Source: Moesziomyces globuligerus
Lineage: Eukaryota; Basidiomycota; Ustilaginomycetes; Ustilaginales; Ustilaginaceae
NCBI GenBank assembly: GCA_030849465.1
Contig: JARVLF010000006.1
Location: forward strand, 124,001 to 188,000
Direction of reading: 5' to 3'
Length of the DNA stretch: 64,000 bases
Position numbers and translations under genes: made by a program. Of this stretch, positions 1 to 9,267 are shown piece after piece. Under the pieces are notes generated by a model. That model had not been told where the DNA came from. It was given only the letters and a program-made list of their open reading frames with translations, and made no database searches. Each line of letters begins with the position of its first letter. Position 1 is the first letter of the stretch.

Positions 1-1043
1 ACATCATCTCCGTCGCAGCACCAAGACGTTTTGTGATTCGTGTCTGTCATCGAAAGCCTACTCTTTCCGGATGTTCGCAGTGTGTGGGATGTGGTCTTCG
101 TTGATCGCATATCAAGGTTCGGTGCGGGGGCTAGTCAGGCACGCAGGATGAGCAGCGAGTGTGCGCGTAGGGTGCAGATGTATTTTCCAACCCTTGCCCG
201 CCTAGGCTTTAGCGAGGTGTGAAAGCGGACCCTCGCCCTCCTCATCGTCAACTTGGCGAATGTTCCCATGGCCTGCACGATGTGGTTTTTTTTTGGTGCC
301 TGTGCAACCTCGCAGCTGCAAGGCCCAAGCTGTCGAGGGCGATTTGGAGCCCCGCCGCCGGTTCGCCCCTTGTCCCTACCAGCTCATCGCTACATTCCCA
401 CTTCATGCCATCCGCGACCAACGCTCGCACCCCTTCAGCCGCAGTCATGCGCCATTGAGCTCTATGCAACGCTTTGATTGTCACAGTCAAATTGAGGTAC
501 GGCGCAGAATAGCAAATTGTGGGTGGAAGAGAGCGCATGTGTGGGGGAGAAGTGAGGGCAGCACATGCGGGTTGAGCGAGGGGGAATCGGAGGAATGCAT
601 AGGAAATCCCCCAGGAAATCCCGTTTGACTTCGCCTCCCCGGTCTGGGGAGCCGCCGAGGCCGTTGCGGTGGATTTGGGCAATTTGGGCAATTTGGGCGA
701 TTTGGGCAGGTTGGCTGCTGCTGCTGCGCGCGTGATTTCATGTTTGGCCCGCTTGGGCGGCTGAGAGGCCCTGATCATCGTCTGGTGCGTCGTGCCCGAA
801 TTCGGCCTCCGCCCATCCATCGTGCCTTGCCTTTGGCTTTCCAGCCCTTTTTTGGCTCTCCGCCACTCGCTCCCCTCCTCGCCCTTCTTCCTTCACACTC
901 TCTCTTGTCGACATCATCGCATCATCCACCAACACCGTCTCCACCACCTTTGCTTTTGCGCCTCGAGGCCATACCGTCCGGATTGGCTTTTCATCGTCCG
1001 CATACCGCATCCCGACGACCACGCTTCGGATCGAAAAGTCACG
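1..1043. other. Intergenic/5' flanking region with no supported gene
   Basis: No reading frame here looks coding: the overlapping frames at 248-820 (minus) and 260-628 (plus) are short, biased and lack recognisable domains. The stretch contains a T-run near 286-295 and a 9-bp tandem repeat at 672-707. From about 850 to 1043 it becomes pyrimidine-rich, which fits the promoter and leader of the secreted-protein gene starting at 1044. The left edge may hold the flank of a gene outside the window. Confidence 0.5.
672..707. repeat. 9-bp tandem repeat, four copies
   Basis: Four consecutive copies of a 9-bp unit, (G/A)ATTTGGGC, with the first base alternating G, A, A, G. The repeat lies about 340 bp upstream of the ATG at 1044, in non-coding DNA. 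No function is evident; it may be a simple microsatellite or a clustered protein-binding site. Confidence 0.8.
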
Positions 1044-1640
1044 ATGAGGATCACCGCGCTGCGCTGCCTGGCGCTGGGCCTGTTGGTGGTTGGAGCTGCG
1101 GCGCAGTTGCAGCCGGACTCGGTGGCGCAACCGTTTGAGCGATCCCTCGACTCTCTCGATTCGGCGCTGCTATCGGAGCGCGCGTTGCTCGAAGCACGTC
1201 AGGCGCCGAATGCTACCACGACGTCGTCTGCGCCCGCTTCCACCGCCTCGGGCTCCGCACCCGACGGAGGCGAGGCGACCATCACCGAGGCGACGTGCTC
1301 GATGACCAACCACCTCGCAGTCAACCAGCAGGCCTCGTGGGGCAACGGCTTTGTCAACACATGCTGCGGCTTCGCCGACGGCTCCCAGTGCTGGTACCGA
1401 AGACAGGAGGACGTCTCGCCCCAGCAGGAATGCGACATCCCCTCGTGCGCTGACCTCGAGAGCGAGGACAAGAGCAGGATGATCGGCTTCGTCCCGCTCA
1501 ATTCCACCAACGGCAGTGGCAAGTACGGCAACATCTTCCTCAGCCTCGGAATGCTCTCCCCCGCCATGATCCACCTCCCCGCCATCGGTCTCGTCACCAT
1601 CGCCGCGCTCACAGCCATGGCTTTCACCACCGTCCTATAG
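1044..1640 (+). CDS. Small secreted, probably GPI-anchored cysteine-containing protein
   Basis: 198 residues from the ATG at 1044. I chose this start because it opens directly onto a signal peptide (residues 1 to about 20, MRITALRCLALGLLVVGAAA, ending in an AAA|Q-like cleavage site); the longer frame from 792 would bury that signal. A Ser/Thr/Ala-rich linker follows, then a compact region with six cysteines (one single, a CC pair, then three single), and N-glycosylation sequons (NAT, NST, NGS). The C-terminus is a hydrophobic tail of about 25 residues preceded by a small-residue stretch (NGSGKYGN), as in GPI attachment signals. I do not recognise a catalytic domain. By analogy it is a cell-surface or wall protein, possibly an effector; that is inference. 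It converges on SGF11, 251 bp away. Confidence 0.8.
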   Translation: MRITALRCLALGLLVVGAAAQLQPDSVAQPFERSLDSLDSALLSERALLEARQAPNATTTSSAPASTASGSAPDGGEATITEATCSMTNHLAVNQQASWGNGFVNTCCGFADGSQCWYRRQEDVSPQQECDIPSCADLESEDKSRMIGFVPLNSTNGSGKYGNIFLSLGMLSPAMIHLPAIGLVTIAALTAMAFTTVL

Positions 1641-1891
1641 TCCCGTTCTTGCCCCTTTTCGGACCGCCCGCGATAGGGCTCGGGACGACCATCTTTCTCT
1701 CCTTTCTTGGAACCCCCCCCCCCCCAACATTCTTTGCTCTTGGAACACTCACTTGGCCCCCCTTCTTTGGCCGCTCTCCATTCCCCTCGGACGGTCTATT
1801 TGTACTCTTACTGCTCTGTCTCCCCTGTTGTGCAATACGGAACTCGCTCGCTTTCGGCTTGGCGACTGTGTGGCATTGCGGTGTGGCGGGG
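1641..1891. other. Convergent 3' region with poly(C) tract
   Basis: This 251-bp stretch separates the secreted-protein gene and SGF11, whose 3' ends face each other. It contains a run of 13 C at about 1713-1725. No gene is visible. Confidence 0.7.
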
Positions 1892-2049
1892 TTAGAACGA
1901 ATCGGCGTCGCTTTGCTCGGACGCGCTCTCGACGTCGATGAACTCGCCGTCGCTGCCGCGTTCGCGCTGCAACGCGCTCGAGGCGGTGGTCTTCTTCTTG
2001 ACGCCTGCTGTTCTCGCTGCAGTGCCGTGCTGGACGCTGGTGACCTGCA

Positions 2050-2087
<38 letters not shown>

Positions 2088-3223
2088 TCGTCGTCTTGGT
2101 CCGAGGCATGCTGCGACTTGCGCCGGTGCGAGAGACTGGTGTCCGAGTCGTCGTCCGAGTCGATGACCATCGCAAACGTCCTCGGCTTGCTCGCCGCCGA
2201 GGGCGTGGACCGCACGGGGATCTTGACCTTGGTACCCGCTGCGGAACGCGCTCCACCTGCTGCCAGAGCCACGTCGTCGTCGTCGTCATCGTCGTCGTCC
2301 GAGATCTCGCCTTCTTCCTCGGCTGCGTTTGAGTCTGCATCGGAGCCACTCGCATCCGAGCCCTCGCCAAACGCTGCGCCTCGGCCATCGTCGTCGTCGT
2401 CCTCGTCCTCGTCCAGCAGCCGCTTGCGTTTGTTCGGCGCTGGCTTGCCGTTGGTCGGCTTGGTGGCGTTGGTCTTGGCCGGCGTCGAAGCGTGGTTCGG
2501 ATTGAGCGGCGAACCGGTCAGCACGGTTGAATTGCTCAGCCCCGAAGGCGCAAAGGTCTGGGACGAGTAGGAGCGATTCATGCCGGCGGTCGAGGTGCCC
2601 AGGCTGTCCGTGGGAGGCGGAGTGGGCGAGCTGGTCTTGATACGCTTCGTCATGCGCGCGTTGGCGAGCGAGCTGGCGGCCAGAGGACTGTTGGCGCGCT
2701 TGGTGCCGTTCTTGGTGCCGTTCTTGCGCTTCGCAAACGGATCGTCGTCGAGATCGCTGCTGTATCGCGGCGTAGCCGCGCCGCTGTGTCGACTGGAGGT
2801 GGTGGTGGGCGTGACCTTGGCGTTTCTCGCCGCACCCTTTCGTCCGCCCTTGGAGCCCATGCCCATGCATTTGGCGAGATGCGTCGCGTAGCGGTTGGAG
2901 CTCACCTGGCGCGAGCAGACGAGGCATTCAAAGAGCGGATTGTTCGAGTAGTAGTCTGGCTTGCTCGCCGCCGACGACGAGCCGGGCACGGGCGTACCGG
3001 AGCGCGAGGTGGGTGTGGTGGATTCGTTGGAGCCGAGAGCCGCGACGCTGGAGGATTGCTCGGCAGCGGGGGTGTGCGCCTGGCAGCGAGCGCCGCAGAG
3101 CTTGCAGATGGAGCGCGCACGCTTGATCTTGGCCTGCGTGTGGATGGCAGTGTCGAGCACGATCTCGCGCAGGAACGAGTCGAGGAACTTGGCGGCTATC
3201 AGCGCCTTGGGATCGCTCGACAT
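1892..3223 (-). CDS. SGF11: SAGA-associated factor 11 (deubiquitinase module subunit)
   Basis: 443 residues from the ATG at 3223; an upstream TTG-started extension was rejected. Residues 6-36 form the amphipathic helix expected to pack with Sus1 and Sgf73. A C-x2-C-G-x2-C stretch follows at about 40-47. The diagnostic Sgf11 zinc finger lies at residues 99-121 with ligands C100, C103, H115 and C119 followed by MGMG. In the family, Sgf11 activates Ubp8 to remove ubiquitin from histone H2B in the nucleus. The protein is much longer than yeast Sgf11 (99 residues). Beyond residue 130 it is low complexity, with Ser/Thr-rich segments, basic patches and several poly-Asp runs, the longest about 15 Asp, encoded by a trinucleotide repeat. 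It shares a 1.3-kb upstream region with the divergent arrestin gene. Function is well supported by the finger; the role of the tail is unknown. Confidence 0.85.
2051..2095. repeat. CGT/GTC trinucleotide microsatellite inside SGF11
   Basis: An almost perfect GTC repeat (one ATC interruption) of about 15 units. On the minus strand it encodes the longest poly-Asp run of Sgf11. Shorter GTC/CGT runs recur at about 2270-2300 and 2388-2415 in the same gene. The repeat is in frame, so length changes would alter only the number of Asp residues. Confidence 0.9.
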
Positions 3224-4551
3224 GATGCGCGTCGATGTCCGTGCGAGGGGATGTCGGAGCGTGGAGGGAGCGTGAGGGAGCGTGATGAGGATGCGCGGAT
3301 CGAGGAAGCAACACCATGCGGCCATTGCGACCCTGATGCTTGCTCTTCGGCAATCACAATCATTCAACCAAGCCGCCAAGCGCCCAGCCGCTCAGTTACT
3401 GGATGTGGAGTCGTGCGAAAACGGTACAGCTCTCGGTGTAACATGCGAGAGTGTAGACAAGGCTTAACACTTCAATTCCGAATTTTGGAATGACGTCCCG
3501 CGTGACGAGTGCTGAGATGTGGCGCATTCGCGACCCCGCATCTCGGCAGTGCCAAGCCATCCGCCCGAAGCATGCTACCCTTCGAGACGGCGAATCGGTC
3601 AATTGGGCGGCGCATTCCGCGTAGCGTGCGAACGTGGATGCTGACGTTCGAGGCAAGCTTCTCTGCAGGTGAGGAAAGCTCCGAAGAAGGACGGGGAGGC
3701 CGTGCAGCGATGGGCGGGGAAGAGCCATGTGGCTTGCGGTGCGCATCCCTCCATACGCTCCAGAGGCAATGAGCGGAATGGGGAACATGGCACGACCGGC
3801 CATGCCCAACGCTCTAAAAAAAATTCGCCCGAGCCGAGACGTTGGCACTCAGCCCTCGCCCGCAGGTCCTCGCCGTTGATGGCCTCATCCTCACACCTTT
3901 CGGGTTCGCTGATCGCACTGAGTTAAGACAGCGGGCAGCTGACAAGAAAGTTAGTACGACGGCCCGGTTCGGAACCCAACCTTGATGTGGGAGTCAAGAC
4001 AAAGGGCTCGGATGGTGTGCCGAGACCACGCGCGCGCCGTAGGGGCCTTGGGACCAGGGCGGGTCCAGCGCAGGGTCGGAGTCGTGGAGCTGCACGTCGA
4101 AAAAAAAGGCAAACGAAGAAACGGACTGTAGCTTACCGGCAGCGAAAACGTGCGGGCATAGGTGGAGTGGCTGAGGGTGCGTGCCGTGGGGCAACTCGAA
4201 TCCATCGAGGCCAAGCGAAGCGAGGCGAGCAAGGGATCGTCGAGCATACTGTAGTCGGGCGTGCCGATGATTCATCCCTCCGCTTTGTGCCCTACTCACG
4301 CTCCCCTGCTTTGCCTCTCGACGCCATCACTCGGCGGCCTTATCCTATCCCAAGCAGCGGCGCAACTAGCCTCTCGGTCAGCATCCGAACCGATGTTGTG
4401 ACGGCACATCGTCTTGCAACCATGACCTTCAGCGGGATCTAGCACCTGGCGTCACGCTCCCACCCGCCTCTCCTCGTCCGTGCCAGCTAGAAGCGCATCC
4501 GTCGACGGTATCGGCGCCATCCGATCGTCAACGCCCCCACTCCCGCCAAAG
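3224..4551. other. Divergent promoter region between SGF11 and the alpha-arrestin
   Basis: A 1.3-kb stretch without a supported gene, shared by SGF11 (minus) and the arrestin (plus). It has an A-run at about 4100-4107. Two tiny upstream ORFs precede the arrestin: ATG-TTG-TGA at 4393-4401 and a six-codon frame at 4422-4442. Whether these lie in the transcript is unknown. Confidence 0.5.
4422..4442 (+). promoter_or_regulatory. Candidate six-codon upstream ORF of the arrestin gene
   Basis: ATG followed by five sense codons and TAG, ending 109 bases before the main ATG. It would act only if transcription starts upstream of 4422, which is not known. Confidence 0.25.
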
Positions 4552-7425
4552 ATGTCGCCTCCCGCCAGCGTCACCATCACCCAGCTCGAGCCCGTCATCT
4601 TCCTGCGCGGTCAGTCGTCGTCCGGCGAAGATGCTCGCGGCCGCAGACGCCCCGTCAACGTCGATGCGCCGCCCTCCCAGCTCCGAGCGCTCGTCACCCT
4701 CTACCTCCCCAAGCCATCCAAGATCAAGGACATCTCCATCTCGCTCAAGGGAACCGCAAGAACCGACTGGCCCGAAGGCATCGGACCCAACCGCGTAGAG
4801 ATGGTCGAGGAAATGACCATCTTCCACCACTCGCTCAGCCTCTTCAACGCCAAACAGGCAAACGCCATCGTCCCTGGCGCACGGCCTCGAAGCAACTCGG
4901 TCGGTCCCGGCATCGGCCTTCAGGAAGATGTGGATTGGGACTACGCTGCAGCTACCGCCAGCGTCGGCGCTTCCGCGAGGCAAGCTTCCACCAGCGCTCC
5001 GCGCCAAGGCCGCAAGGAAGACGAACGCCCCAAGAGCTCCGGCGGCCAGGGTCAGACGGGCTCCAACCTCGCTCGTCAGATCGCCCTCGGCGCGGCCAAG
5101 GCAGGCACCGCCATCATACCGCCCACCTTGCGCCCCGATCTCAGCCATATGAAGCTGCGAGAACCTTCCACGGCTCCCTCGCACCTCCGTCCTCCGCCAC
5201 GCCCTCCGCTCCAGCGCACAGGCTCCGGCACCACCTCCTGGACATCCGACCAGACAAGCCCCGTGCTCGAGGCCGCAGCATCCCGCCTTTCGCCTACGGC
5301 CAGCTTTCGCGATCCTTGGACGCGCGGTGCGCCCTCGACCAACGGCTCAACCAGCTCGCCCCAGGACGTCTCTAGGTGGCACGACTACTTTGAGACGCAG
5401 GGCTACGAACGCCCGCCGCTCTACGCGCCCCGCTCGGCGCCGCTTCAGGGATACGATAGCTGGCCGACAGAACTTCCCACCGACGCCTCGTCGACAGACT
5501 CGCAGGCAGCCGCGCCGGAGAGCCACACCGCCTCGTCACTCACCACCGCTGCTTCCAGCGCCGTACCGAGCACTAGCACCACACCTCTCGACCGCACCGC
5601 AGCCAACTCGACCGAGGGTCTCGCGCGCGTCAACGACGCCCTTACGCAGTCAAGGCTTGCAGCTACTGCTGCGCCTTCGACCTCGGCCTCCGCCGTCGTC
5701 CCCGGCCGTGGCATCCTCCACACTCAGCCCACAAGCACGCCTCGCTCCAGAGACCAGACGGTGCGCTTTGACCCGCAGTCTCGCGTCGATAATGCCAGTG
5801 CCTCTGCCACCACGGCTGCTGCCAAGCCGAATGGAACGCGCAGCAATCCCTCCAGCCGTCGCAGCTCGATAGAGTTGCACGACAAGGACAAGGACAAGGC
5901 CAACAGCAAGGGCAAGTCGAGCAGCAAGGCCAGCGGCGACACCAAGGCCAAAAAGCCCGGCTTAAAGAACCTCATCAATGGCCTGCTCAAGGAGCCCGTC
6001 GCCGAGCCCAAGGCGTCGTCGGACGAGGCGGCGCTGTCCGACTCGAAGGAGTTCAAGAAGGGCACCTACACGTATCCGATCAGCATCTCGCTGCCCTCGA
6101 ACCTGCCGCCGACGCTGCACGCCGACTTTGGCTTCAACCGATACGTGCTGCGTGCGCACGTGGTGCGTTCGGGTGCGCTGACGCCCAACCTGGTCGCCGA
6201 GCGCGAGATCACGCTCATCCACTCGCCCGACGACGACGCGCTCGAAGAGACCGACTCGATCGTCGTCGAGCGCTGCTGGGAGGATCTGCTCTCGTACATG
6301 GTCGTATTCAGCGGCAAGAGCTTCCCCATCGGTCAGCGCATCCCGCTCTGGATCAAGTTCGTCCCGCTCGGCAAAGTCAAGATCTACCGCATCCTCGCTA
6401 CGCTCGAGGAGCGGACGGACTACTTTGCCAAGGGCCGAAGGGTGGCGAGGCACGAGGTGCCGCGCAAGTGGACGCTGCTCAAGATCGGACATGCATCTGC
6501 CACCGAGCCGATCCTGCCCATCATTTCGGATCGGGCGGATGCGCTGGATCGCAGTCCGCTGGCTCCGATGGCGAGGGCGGCGGCGGGAGAGGACGAGGAC
6601 TCGGATGCGCTGCCGTCGATCTTGGACCCGACGGGTCCGTGGGAGCTGGCGACCGAGCTCGACATCCCCGCGAGCGCGTCGACGCGCATCAACCTCAGCA
6701 CGAACCACTCCAAGTCGAACATCGCCGTGCACCATCTGGTGCGCCTGTCGATCCGCGTCGGTCGCTCGCAGGGCGAGTGGGAGGTGTGGAACGACAATGT
6801 GGGCAATTCGAGCGCAGCGGCCAAAGCGACGCCGCAGCTGTACGACATTATCATCGAGGCGCCCATCACGCTCACCTCGTCGCACACGGCCACCGAATGG
6901 ACGGCGCTGCCCAACTACTGGAGTCTGCCCGCCGAGCCGGAGGACGAGGATGCGGCGCATGTTAGTCCCGAGCTCGAGGCGGCGCCCGTACGCCCTGCGC
7001 TCCCCTCGCCCGTGCTCGCCAGCAGGACGGGGCTGGTCGGACAGAGTCTCAACAGCGTCGGTCTCGGTGTGCGCGCAGCCTCGACGCCGACACGAGGTGC
7101 ATCCGGCACAGAGAGCCCGATGAGCGGCTCGCCGCCCATGTCGCGCAACCCGACCCAGCTTTCCAGGAGGTGGCTCGCGCTCAGTGCAGATCGCATCTCA
7201 CGCGACGGGACCAGTTCGGCAGCGCCTAGCGCCGCCTCACCGCCGCCACCTGCGTACCAGGCCAACGCGAGGTCGGGCGAAACTACGGTCGCCTCGACCA
7301 GCATGAGCCGGTCGCCCTCGACAGCGGATCCAACCGCCACAGCCTCGCTCGAGGCCAGCGGAGCACCTGCAAGCTCCGCGCCCGCGAGCGCAAACCCCGC
7401 CCCTCAGTTGGGCATGGCACACTGA
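4552..7425 (+). CDS. Alpha-arrestin (ART/Rod1-like) ubiquitin-ligase adaptor
   Basis: 957 residues from the ATG at 4552; an in-frame GTG at 4480 was rejected. The N-terminal arrestin fold begins at once (about residues 9-100, including the FLRG strand). It is then interrupted by roughly 380 residues of Ser/Pro/Thr-rich disorder. The fold resumes near residue 500 with a YPISISLPSNLPPT segment and continues into an arrestin C domain at about 580-790. Two PPxY motifs are visible, PPLY at about 288-291 and PPAY at about 899-902; in the family these recruit WW domains of Rsp5/Nedd4 ligases. Alpha-arrestins direct nutrient transporters to ubiquitination and endocytosis at the plasma membrane. The large insertion inside the N domain and the Ser-rich C-tail are likely phosphorylation-controlled regions (inference). 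Which transporters it serves cannot be read from sequence. Confidence 0.85.
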   Translation: MSPPASVTITQLEPVIFLRGQSSSGEDARGRRRPVNVDAPPSQLRALVTLYLPKPSKIKDISISLKGTARTDWPEGIGPNRVEMVEEMTIFHHSLSLFNAKQANAIVPGARPRSNSVGPGIGLQEDVDWDYAAATASVGASARQASTSAPRQGRKEDERPKSSGGQGQTGSNLARQIALGAAKAGTAIIPPTLRPDLSHMKLREPSTAPSHLRPPPRPPLQRTGSGTTSWTSDQTSPVLEAAASRLSPTASFRDPWTRGAPSTNGSTSSPQDVSRWHDYFETQGYERPPLYAPRSAPLQGYDSWPTELPTDASSTDSQAAAPESHTASSLTTAASSAVPSTSTTPLDRTAANSTEGLARVNDALTQSRLAATAAPSTSASAVVPGRGILHTQPTSTPRSRDQTVRFDPQSRVDNASASATTAAAKPNGTRSNPSSRRSSIELHDKDKDKANSKGKSSSKASGDTKAKKPGLKNLINGLLKEPVAEPKASSDEAALSDSKEFKKGTYTYPISISLPSNLPPTLHADFGFNRYVLRAHVVRSGALTPNLVAEREITLIHSPDDDALEETDSIVVERCWEDLLSYMVVFSGKSFPIGQRIPLWIKFVPLGKVKIYRILATLEERTDYFAKGRRVARHEVPRKWTLLKIGHASATEPILPIISDRADALDRSPLAPMARAAAGEDEDSDALPSILDPTGPWELATELDIPASASTRINLSTNHSKSNIAVHHLVRLSIRVGRSQGEWEVWNDNVGNSSAAAKATPQLYDIIIEAPITLTSSHTATEWTALPNYWSLPAEPEDEDAAHVSPELEAAPVRPALPSPVLASRTGLVGQSLNSVGLGVRAASTPTRGASGTESPMSGSPPMSRNPTQLSRRWLALSADRISRDGTSSAAPSAASPPPPAYQANARSGETTVASTSMSRSPSTADPTATASLEASGAPASSAPASANPAPQLGMAH

Positions 7426-8007
7426 TCGCCATCGACATCATGGTGCGATGGTGTGCGCTAGATGAAAGCAAATGGACTATTCCAGAAACCTCTGCCTGCA
7501 GAAGACAAATGCGTCTCGGTGTGCCGTCGGTCAATGTGGGATGCACTGGTCTCGGAACGGATGACGTGCTCGCATGGACGCTGGTGGGACGAGTTGAGAG
7601 CCAGCGGCCGGCGTTAGCAAGCGTGCGACGGACGTCGAAAGCGCGCGGAGTGGCGGTGGTGCTTGATCACCCGTGAAGGGATGCGCAATCGCCGGAGGAG
7701 GAGAGAGATGCCGCGGCTCGGGGGTTGCTCGAGTGCATCCGCGGGACGGCGGGTCGGATTTTAGTCGCGCGGGCCTCGGCTTCGACGACCCTTTCTCGAA
7801 AAGCGCCCAGCCAGACGCCGCGCTCGAGGCATGAACAACACAGAAATCCGGACATGTGCAAGCTGCATTTGCCACGTTGTGGTAACGTGGGTACCACCCA
7901 GTGTATATAACTCAACCCCTTTCCCGACCTTGTCCCTTTGCTCTCAACTACACCTCTACCATCCTCTATACCCTCTCAACCCCCCATCAGGACGGCTCTG
8001 TTGGAAA
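7426..8007. other. Intergenic region with promoter of the AMID-like gene
   Basis: A 582-bp gap between the co-directional arrestin and oxidoreductase genes. Its right end contains a clear TATA box (7904-7910) and a pyrimidine-rich leader. Nothing else is recognised. Confidence 0.6.
7904..7910 (+). promoter_or_regulatory. TATA box of the AMID-like oxidoreductase gene
   Basis: TATATAA, 98 bp upstream of the ATG at 8008 and followed by a C/T-rich leader. Position and sequence match a canonical core promoter, and clear TATA boxes are uncommon in this window. Confidence 0.6.
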
Positions 8008-9189
8008 ATGACGGACGAGCTGAAGAACGTGGTGGTGGTGGGAGCTGCGGCTTCGGGCTTGCAGACGGCGCAGACGATTGCCAAGACGCTACCCTCGACG
8101 CATCGCATCGTGCTGATCGAGGCGAACCCGGTCGCCTTTTGGTCGATCGGCGCACTCCGTGGTGCCGTTCAGCCAGGCTGGGAGTCCAAGCTCGTGCACG
8201 AGCTCAGCACCGAGACGATCTTCGGCTCCGGATCGCGCCACGTCGTGCTCGCCGGTACGAGGGTCGTGGACATTGCTCCCGACCACGTCGTCGTCTCGCG
8301 CGACGTGACCACCGAGCTGCCCGGTAGCAGCGCCGTCGCGGACAGCAAGACGAGGATCGGCGTGGATCGCGTGGTGTTGGGACTGGGAGCCGAGTACGGC
8401 TTTCCGGCGCGCGTGGCTACCACTGCCCAGAACGCCGCCGACGTCGAGGCCGACTTTGTCAAGATGCAGCGCGAGATCGAGCGCGCGCAGAACATCCTCG
8501 TCGTCGGAGGTGGTCCTACGGGCGTCGAGTTCGTGGGCGAAGTGCTGGATGTGCATCCCAAGAAGAACATCACCCTCCTCACGCGCGGGCCCGCACTGGC
8601 GAGCACGGGCAACGACAGCCTTGCCGGTATGGGCAAGAAGCTCCTCAGCCAGCTCGAAGCCCGAGGCGCCCACGTGCTGCTCGACGACTCGATCCCTTCC
8701 GACCTGACCACGGGTCCCATCGCCTCGCAGACCTTTACCACGACCAAAGGCGTCGAGCTGACGGCCGACTACGTGCTCGTCGCATCCGGCGGTCGACCCA
8801 ACACCGCCTGGCTCCAGTCGCTGCATCCTCACCTCATCGACGACAAGGGCTTGATCAAGGTCACCGACACCTTTACGCTCGATGCGCCCGGATGGGAGAG
8901 GTACTACTCGCTCGGAGATGCGGCCAACACCCCAGGACCCAAGACCATGTACCTCGCCTCGCAACACGCGCCGCTCGTCGCGCACAACGTGCTCGCCTCC
9001 ATCTCGGGCGCTCCCGCCAGCAAGCTCAAAAAGGTGCCCGCACCAGGCAGCAGCGTCATGGTGGTGCCGATCGGCAAGAGCGGCGGCGCAGGCTACGTCG
9101 GCTTCTTCACCGCAGGCAGCTGGATCACCAGCACCATCAAGGGCAAGTCGCTCTTCCTCTCCAACTTCAACGCCTGGTTCAAGGCCTAG
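8008..9189 (+). CDS. AMID/FSP1-like NAD(P)H oxidoreductase (FAD-dependent)
   Basis: 393 residues from the ATG at 8008, which follows a TATA box at the expected distance. It is a pyridine-nucleotide disulfide oxidoreductase-type flavoprotein. The N-terminal FAD-binding Rossmann motif is at residues 8-17 (VVVVGAAASG, a variant of GxGxxG). A second Rossmann motif for NAD(P)H is near residue 167 (VVGGGPTGVEF). There is a GGRPNT segment, and a late YYSLGDAAN motif that contacts FAD. Length and layout fit the AMID/AIFM2 (FSP1) and yeast Ndi1-related single-subunit family, which pass electrons from NAD(P)H to quinones. No redox-active CxxxxC pair is seen, so it is not a disulfide reductase. No clear mitochondrial presequence. 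Its 3' end is only 78 bp from that of the acyl-CoA oxidase on the opposite strand. Confidence 0.85.
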   Translation: MTDELKNVVVVGAAASGLQTAQTIAKTLPSTHRIVLIEANPVAFWSIGALRGAVQPGWESKLVHELSTETIFGSGSRHVVLAGTRVVDIAPDHVVVSRDVTTELPGSSAVADSKTRIGVDRVVLGLGAEYGFPARVATTAQNAADVEADFVKMQREIERAQNILVVGGGPTGVEFVGEVLDVHPKKNITLLTRGPALASTGNDSLAGMGKKLLSQLEARGAHVLLDDSIPSDLTTGPIASQTFTTTKGVELTADYVLVASGGRPNTAWLQSLHPHLIDDKGLIKVTDTFTLDAPGWERYYSLGDAANTPGPKTMYLASQHAPLVAHNVLASISGAPASKLKKVPAPGSSVMVVPIGKSGGAGYVGFFTAGSWITSTIKGKSLFLSNFNAWFKA

Positions 9190-9267
9190 AACTCCTGTAG
9201 GACGGTTGCGAAATCAGATTGTATAATAATTGAGACTGTACATGCATCGTGAAGGCGAGACGCCAAT

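Noticed and set aside
248..820. 190-residue minus-strand frame near the left edge
   Set aside because: Low-complexity sequence partly from the 9-bp repeat, no domain, and poor agreement with local codon bias.
1649..2332. Plus-strand frame with long poly-Val
   Set aside because: It is the antisense reading of the GTC repeat that encodes poly-Asp in SGF11.
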